From the NCBI GenBank assembly GCA_026182355.1, contig JAPFBL010000314.1, positions 186,001 through 250,000 of the forward strand: 64,000 nt of DNA, read 5' to 3'. Position 1 is the first letter of the stretch. The number at the start of each line of letters is the position of its first letter. This document shows, one piece after another, positions 58,151 to 64,000 of this stretch. The notes beneath the pieces were generated by a model that did not search any database, was not told the origin of the DNA, and saw only the letters and a program-made list of their open reading frames with translations. The position numbers and the translations under genes were made by a program. This stretch comes from Hermatobates lingyangjiaoensis (lineage: Eukaryota; Arthropoda; Insecta; Hemiptera; Hermatobatidae).

Positions 58151-59035
58151 CTAATTATGGTTAATTTTGTTTCAGGAATATATTATTAAATACCATATGA
58201 GTATATTCAGTAACACAATTTTTTTTACTAATACTGAAATCTTTACATTCGGTTATCTAACATAACGGGACAGTTGATATATTGTTTAGACTAGCGACCG
58301 ATTTCCGGTTAGGTAAAGTTAAACGATAAGACAATAGGGGACGTTTTCAAAGCAAAGCTATTTCATATTTGCGGACTAATTGGAAGGAAATGGTATGGGT
58401 TTGGCCTGAATCAGCAGAACCCGGGTGCGATAAGGCAAGCAGGTGGTGATTGCGGGTAGGCCGTGCACTCTGCAGGGTGTGACGACCGCCCATTCCGTCT
58501 TTATCTTACAGTTACCTACCTTCTCGCCTTATTGAACACAACTCGCCCAGCTGCCCGCATTGTATTAGCCTGCCCGTTCTCATCTCAGCCCCGCATCATT
58601 GTAAAACATTGTTTATTCGGGTTTAACAAACAGTTACAGTAACCTCTCGATTAACGGTAACCCTACTTGTAACAGATCGCTTGTTTATTCGGGATTAACA
58701 GTCTGAGTTTACAATGCACTAGTTTAAACAAACCAGTGATGCTGTAAATTAATATTTTCACTTAATTTCCCTTACGAAAACGTAGCAATATCTAACTCTC
58801 ATTATGAACATGTATGCATGTTTATTCAGATTCAGCAGTGACCGACTACATGAGCTGGAATAGTTTGTTTGGTTCAGCAAATCTAGTTGCTAACACTAAA
58901 TTTTTGAAAGGATTTCAAAGTAAATTTTTTTTAATTTACTTTAATTTTTATTACTACAGATGTCTTCAAATATAGACGAAACGTCGGCTTAAAGGTGTAG
59001 TATTGTTTGAAGCTAGACCAAACCTCGATAAAAAA
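58151..59035. other. No gene seen; PLE scrap
   Basis: GC-richer patch at 58,420-58,620 unrecognised. At 58,975 AGACGAAACGTCGGCTTAAA is a lone PLE terminus ending. No gene recognised. Confidence 0.35.
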
Positions 59036-59152
59036 GAATGAATGAATGAATGAATAAATAAATCTTTATTGAGGACCATAGGCCCAAGCTATAGACTGGG
59101 GTAGCCGTACTGAGAGCACTGGGTGCTCCCCACCAGGCTTTTTCCCCTATAA
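59036..59152 (-). repeat. Dispersed retroposon 3' end with ATTC tail, copy 2
   Basis: Minus-strand copy of 36,127-36,222 with a longer body (GGCCTATGGTCCTCAATAAA) and a tail of TTCATTCATTCATTC. A tandem-tail 3' end suggests a CR1/L2-like LINE or a SINE using one. Confidence 0.65.
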
Positions 59153-59194
59153 AAAAGAAAAATAGTGTTATGTTTATATATATTATTACTCGTT

Positions 59195-59345
59195 AACAAG
59201 ATTTCACATAAACACGTGAAATAAGAATTAATGATCAAACTACAATATGAAAAGGGCAAAATGATTAAGATCTTTGACTCTTTGTTACGGTTGGAAGATC
59301 CTAGTCTTGTTTCACTTTCATATTGTGGTTTGATCATTGAAAAAA
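59195..59345. mobile_element. PLE family-D pair, collapsed
   Basis: Outer edges AGATTTCACATAAACACGTG and CATATTGTGGTTTGATCATT are both present, but the centre between the two motifs is deleted, leaving TAAGATCTTTGACTC next to GGTTGGAAGATCCTAGTC. Confidence 0.7.
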
Positions 59346-59854
59346 ATTAAAATTAATAAAACTTGTTTAAAATATATACTAATAGGAATCACCCCTCTTT
59401 GTTACGTTTCTCTCACTTCATCCCAAGCAGATACTGGCATATTCATATAAAACTTCTTTTATATGAATTATGCATTATAATGTGATATGAATAATTCTAT
59501 ATTATAATGTAGTAGGATAATTCTACATTTAGCAAACGTAAAATCTGCTGTTCTCATCAACCTTATGAAAGAATTGTAAGAAGTGAACCCCAATGATTTG
59601 GTACATGAAATGTACAATGTACAAAAAAGAATGTACAAGCACAAAAGAAAGAAAGAATGTACAAGGTACATGAAAGATTGTTTTGGATTACCCGTGACTA
59701 AGTATACTTGTGTTTCAGTTTCATTTATTCGAGTTAACCGTTACCTCACATGTACTCCTCTGTTAATATCATCACTTATACGGAATACCAGTTATTAATT
59801 CCTCTTGTTACAGAATCATGTAGTTATTTAACCTATCTTTTTAATTCATTACTT

Positions 59855-60190
59855 GTGTAATCTGTTATAGTTTCGTATTTACTCATATTGGGGGATTTTA
59901 AAAATTACGTCTCGACACAAAAAAAAAAAGTAATATGAAATTAACGACGCGTTTCGAACACAGTGGTTCAGGAAGAATGAAGTCATTTTCCATACTAATT
60001 CCCTTGTTCAAAACCTTAATAGTGGAATTTAACATTCATATATTGTATTCAATTACAAGTAATTTATTCTGATATTCTTAAAGCTCACAGATATGTATAT
60101 TTTTTAGATGTCAACCTAAAGAAGAACACTAAGTTTTCAAAACACGTTGTTAGTTTCATATTAAATTTTTCTTTTGTGAGTAGAAGCAAT
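59855..60190. mobile_element. PLE family-A element, decayed
   Basis: GTGTAATCTGTTATAG and TTTACTCATAT outer edge, CGACGCGTTTCGAACACAGT in the left arm, AAGAAGAACACTAAGTTTTC then AAAACACGTTGTTAG in the right arm. A ~130-bp unrelated centre separates the arms. Confidence 0.65.
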
Positions 60191-60361
60191 TTTTCGAAAT
60201 GCTCGATACTTTTTAATATTACGACTCGTTTATTCGGGGTTAACTTACGTTGTTGTTTGAAATGAACTCTTTTTGACTCCGGGTTTCCATTAGTAGTTTA
60301 CTTTCAATATCAGTATGAGTTACTGGGGTTCACCAGTGAGTCACCCTTCTTGCATACCGTC

Positions 60362-60800
60362 TTTTTCCGAAAATAAGACATCCCACGAAAATTAGCCCTA
60401 CCCTGATTTTGGGGACTTTTTAGAATATAATCCCTCTCCCAAAAATAATCCCTAGTTAAAATAATGTGAAAAATATAATTAATTAAAGAATAATATTGAA
60501 TTTAGTAGGTATCTCCAGAGGCCCTAATATTTCATAGAATTGTTTGAAACAAAATATTCTGAGAAATTCCTTGTTTACCTGTACAGTTCGTTTCATGCAA
60601 TGCAGAGACATATGTCAAAATTAATTCCTAGAATATGCAAAGTAGAATTTACCTCAAAAGTATAATAAAAGGCAGCAGTCTACATTGAGTGTCGGTGCAG
60701 GTAAACGATTGTGCATTTAAGTCTTGTAAGTCTAATTATTATCTATTACTTATTGTACAAGAAGCCCTTTTCCGAAAATAAGCCCTAGAACGTTTTGAGG
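60362..60800. repeat. Degenerate repeat with CCGAAAATAAG blocks
   Basis: CTTTTTCCGAAAATAAGACA near the left and CCCTTTTCCGAAAATAAGCC near the right, with ATTAGCCCTACCCTGATTTTG between. Blocks of this type mark an interspersed DNA-transposon-like repeat common in many animals; I cannot place it in a superfamily. No ORF. Confidence 0.45.
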
Positions 60801-60803
60801 TTA

Positions 60804-60983
60804 TCAGTGATCAGTCCTCCTTGTAATACGATCACTTATTTACTCGGGTCACCGGTGACTACCCTCCTTGTATAGTACTATCATGTTCCTTTATCAGTGA
60901 TCAGTCCTCCTTGTAATACGATCACTTATTTACTCGGGTCACCAGTGACTACCCTCCTTGTATAGTACTATCATGTTCCTTTA
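60804..60983 (+). repeat. 90-bp tandem duplication
   Basis: Two head-to-tail copies (60,804-60,893 and 60,894-60,983), starting TCAGTGATCAGTCCTCC, with a single visible difference (ACCGGTG against ACCAGTG). Very recent compared with its surroundings. Confidence 0.95.
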
Positions 60984-61446
60984 TCAGCAAAAATATTTGC
61001 TAGGGCACTGCGTATTTAGTATACTATTAATAATAACATGGCATTGGTGTATTTGAAGCTAACACTGGTTAACCCACTTATTTGTATTAGCAATCGTGAT
61101 ACAGTGCAAACGTTTCTCGTTAACAGTAACCTAGTTTTTAGTGATTGACTCTAACTATCTTGCCTCGTTAAGAGATTATATTTACCGTGATTTAGTCTAG
61201 TTTTTAACATGCTAAGTTTTTAACTTCTTAAACAATGTTTTTTTTTTCTTCAAAACTAAAAATTGACAAGACATTCTATCATTTGTCATTTCAGGAAGTA
61301 GAGTATTTTGTTGGCTATGATATATGTCAGGTAGTCGTAGATATCACGACTGTAATATGCATGAGACAAAACATATGTTTTCTTTATGCTCTGTATTACC
61401 AATCTTGGTATTTTCGTCGTTCTCATAACTTGAGGAATATAAAACA

Positions 61447-62146
61447 CTAGCTGATCTACCCAGAGTTTTGATTATGGGTAGTAGATCCCAAAAAAAGGCC
61501 CTGATTAAAATCAATGGTTATGTATGAATAATGAGTCAAGATATTTTCAAGCATTTACATATATAAGGTTCACAGAATTCATTTTTGACGTGTTACTTTA
61601 CTATAATTAAAGTACAATGTCGTAAAAAAAATCGATCCACCTAATGAGAAATAGGGTGTAAAATACCTTGCATCGTCATTGTGGATACGTCATCTGCGAA
61701 TGCTATCTAATAAATAGTAAAATGTTGTTATTTTTTTTAAAAACAAATGTAGGTAGTTCCTCCGAAAAAATTTTATAAGATCCATATGTTTCATTGTATA
61801 TAAATGTCTTCTGTTTAATTTCTCTAGCGGACAGGCAGGCAAATTTTGTATTTTATACATACAGATTGGTTATGGGCGGTAGATCCCAAAAAAGGGATCT
61901 ATTTGTTTTAAAAATTGTTAATTTTTCATATAAAAAGGGTGTAATATACCCTGCATCGTGTGGATAGATCATCTGTGGAGGCTATGTAACAAATAGTAAA
62001 ATTTTATTATTTTTAAAAAAAAAACCGTAGTTAGTTCCCCCGAAAAAAGTTTTATAAGATCCGTATGTTTCTTTGTATCTAAATGTCTCCAGTGTCATTT
62101 CTATAGCGGACAGACAGACAAACTTTTAATTTTATATATATACGGA
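61447..62146 (-). mobile_element. Non-autonomous Helitron with internal tandem unit
   Basis: The minus-strand 5' end TCCGTATATATATAAAATTA is preceded by A, followed by a GTCTGTCTGTCCGC block. The 3' end has CTACCC/GGGTAG hairpin arms, then ATCAG and CTAG followed by T. Both ends fit insertion between A and T, the Helitron rule. Internally most of the sequence occurs twice head to tail: a second 5'-like block (TCTGTATGTATAAAATACAA, about 61,868) and GTAGATCCC blocks near 61,480 and 61,885. No helicase remnant. Confidence 0.85.
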
Positions 62147-62149
62147 TAT

Positions 62150-63120
62150 TACTCGTGTTGCACTATTTGAACTGTAATATTGTTTATACTTGCCTTTAAG
62201 TATGGTGGGTTTCAAATAACAAATGAGTCATGCATGAGTGTCCTGTTGATTATTTTTTTAAACTATTCTGTTTGTTTGTTGTTGTTTGATGCTGAGATTG
62301 TTGTTGTTTTAAATTCCAGAGCAGACTTGTTTGTTTTCCTTTGGCGTGTATTGAGTCAAAGCTTAGGTAGATTGCTGTCATTTGTTGCGATTAGCTCCTA
62401 CTCGACCTTCGCAACCACCACACTAAACCTGTTCCACTGTCTTACTAAAAGACGACTTCCAACTCAAGGCCCTCTGAGGAAAGCCGGCAGATGGTTTTCA
62501 TCTTCGCCTGTTATACAAGTGAAAGGGAAACCCTTCAATCACGCTTGCTTTCAACTGATAATTATATCTTTTTAAATTTCCCGCTGTAAGCCTGCGTTAA
62601 AACTACTCAACGGTGTAGGTCAATTGGCAGAGTGTGAACGGATTTCTACATAACTAGGTAATAGTATATTGATTAGGGGGTAGGGAGTTTCTTTTTAACC
62701 GATCTTGTGCAAAAACAAGTATAATCTTATTTTGAAATACAGTCAGCAATTTAGGAGCAATTCTCCTAGACTTCTGAAGTTTACTCTCACAAACTACCTC
62801 AGTACAAGTGTTCTGGTCTAGTCTCCACTAGAGTTAAGCTCCTAAATCCGAGCTCGACCTGACCCAAAATTCAGGCCGAAAATGTTAATTATTACGTTCG
62901 GGTCGTGTCGGGCCCGGGATTTTCTCTCCTTATCTTCTTTTTAATAAATATGTATTTATTTATTATGTACACTAAAACGATGTATGCATATTAAACTAAG
63001 AAATATTTGTTATAAATAAATAATTTAGGTAAAACAAATGGTTGGTGGAGAATAAACTTCAATATATACCCGATATATATATATTTACTTGATAAACGGA
63101 AAGACGATCCAAACTGGACA
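62150..63120. other. No gene recognised
   Basis: A 131-codon ORF (62,180-62,575) runs through a less AT-rich patch with a good acceptor-like TTAAATTCCAG at about 62,310. No family recognised and no donor I would support. GGGTCGTGTCGGGCCCGGG at about 62,903 is a dispersed element scrap. Confidence 0.3.
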
Positions 63121-63560
63121 CAATAACAGTTCAAAATTGAAGATAGGTAGCACAAAAAGTAAAGAAACACACTTACAAACTCAAATTTTCGGGCAATCCG
63201 TCTTCAGGAGAGAAGAGTAACCCGTTGGTTACTAACCGTTGCGTCTGCAACTTGCTTCGTCTCCCTTTCTCTTTTCTCCTCAAGACGGATTGCCCGAAAA
63301 TTTGAGTCTGTAAGTGTGTTTCTTTACTTTTTGTACTACCGTTCTTCAATTTCAAAAGTTGTACAACAGTTCTTCAATTTTGAACTGTTTTATATATATA
63401 AATATATATATTCGCGCTCCGTTCTTCGACATGGGGAGATCTCTCTCACTTCGTCCTCTCTTGTAGTCTACTCCTGATGACAGTTCAAAATATTGAATTC
63501 TGTAAGTGTTTTCTTTATTCTTTATTCTTTTTACTGTGTCGTGCTTTGTGTAATTTAAAG
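63120..63560. mobile_element. PLE family-K inverted pair and a family-F relative
   Basis: K arms: GAAACACACTTACAAACTCA ... CCGTCTTCAGGAGAGAA and the complement ... TTTGAGTCTGTAAGTGTGTTTC. The minus motif (63,184-63,207) is CTGAAGA, C, GG-ATTG-CC plus one C, GAAA. The + motif has lost its box (CTCAAGA). At 63,470 CTCCTGATGACAGTTCAAAA is a family-F end with stem II deleted. Confidence 0.75.
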
Positions 63561-64000
63561 TTATATATATATATATATACTTAAAATAAACTGTGACACA
63601 ATTAACTAGTAGTAAGAACTCACGCACTAGCGTATTAGTCCACACCTGCATCCGATTCATTATCGTGTCTTGAGTTTATTATTAATTATTATTTATTAAT
63701 AATAATTAGTAATAATAATATTCATTATTATTGTGTCTTTATTCATTATTCAATGGGTAATGAATAAAGAAAATTAATTGTGCCTCCAGTTATGTTCATG
63801 TTTCTTACTTTATTGATTTACAAAATAAGTAATTGTTATTGTCATAAAGGAGAACAATGGTTTCTGGCTTGAGTAAATGTTTTGTTTGGGTTATCAGTTG
63901 TTTGGAGCTGACAGTATAAATGGAGTTAGAATACTAAAAGTAATAATCTAAACAACGTCCTTGCTCCCAAACTGATTTCAACTCCAGCAGATCAACTTAC
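63561..64000. other. PLE-C scrap, then AT-rich sequence
   Basis: ACTTAAAATAAACTGTGACACA at 63,580 is the outer edge of a family-C end. The rest is AT-rich (TAATAATTATT runs) without a recognised gene. Confidence 0.4.

Noticed and set aside
59583..59798. Lys/Arg-rich 71-codon ORF
   Set aside because: Made of short imperfect repeats of GAATGTACAA and AAAGAAAG; no family signal.
62180..62575. 131-codon ORF as a gene
   Set aside because: Low-complexity start, no recognisable domain, and no supported splice structure. Left as unresolved sequence.

Overview
This is AT-rich eukaryotic DNA from an invertebrate animal. I cannot name the species. It is gene-poor and packed with decayed mobile elements. 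No bacterial-style operons, intact long ORFs or CRISPR arrays are present. The best candidate host gene is a CpG-rich first exon at about 32,800-33,054 on the + strand, with a well-placed ATG, 20 codons of GC-ending codons and a 5' splice donor. Most of the rest would then be intergenic DNA upstream of it and intron downstream.

The dominant theme is Penelope-like elements (PLEs). A decayed PLE reverse transcriptase lies at 38,387-39,100 (-). More than 25 PLE terminal segments of at least nine diverged families are scattered from 8.8 kb to 63.6 kb, many as inverted pairs. Nearly all carry a compact hammerhead-like motif: a CTGANGA box, one extra base, a short hairpin, then GAAA. The hairpin arms differ between families and covary, and one covarying pair occurs inside a family.

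Layout. 0-6.1 kb: tRNA-derived SINE, a GC-richer island at 1.4-1.7 kb, a degenerate ~80-bp satellite (2.6-4.2 kb), and two head-to-tail copies of a ~1.3-kb AT-rich repeat. 6-25 kb: very AT-rich, with PLE inverted elements, a CACTA-like MITE and further copies of the 1.3-kb repeat. 25-31.4 kb: 5S rRNA-derived sequence, a SINE, microsatellites, and a LINE reverse transcriptase split by a PLE inverted element. 31.4-32.7 kb: a Helitron with helicase remnant and both ends, stopping ~100 bp before the putative transcription start. 33-38 kb: exon and intron-like DNA with a 580-bp purine tract. 38-43.2 kb: PLE body and a hAT transposase remnant. 43.2-49 kb: a perfect 31-bp hairpin, a 41-bp minisatellite open in all forward frames, and a hAT MITE with its target duplication. 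49-64 kb: mixed PLE ends, a second hAT MITE, a SINE, a TA-flanked MITE inside one arm of a large PLE inverted repeat, and a tandem non-autonomous Helitron.

The features do not form one pathway. They record repeated insertion, and several nestings give relative ages.
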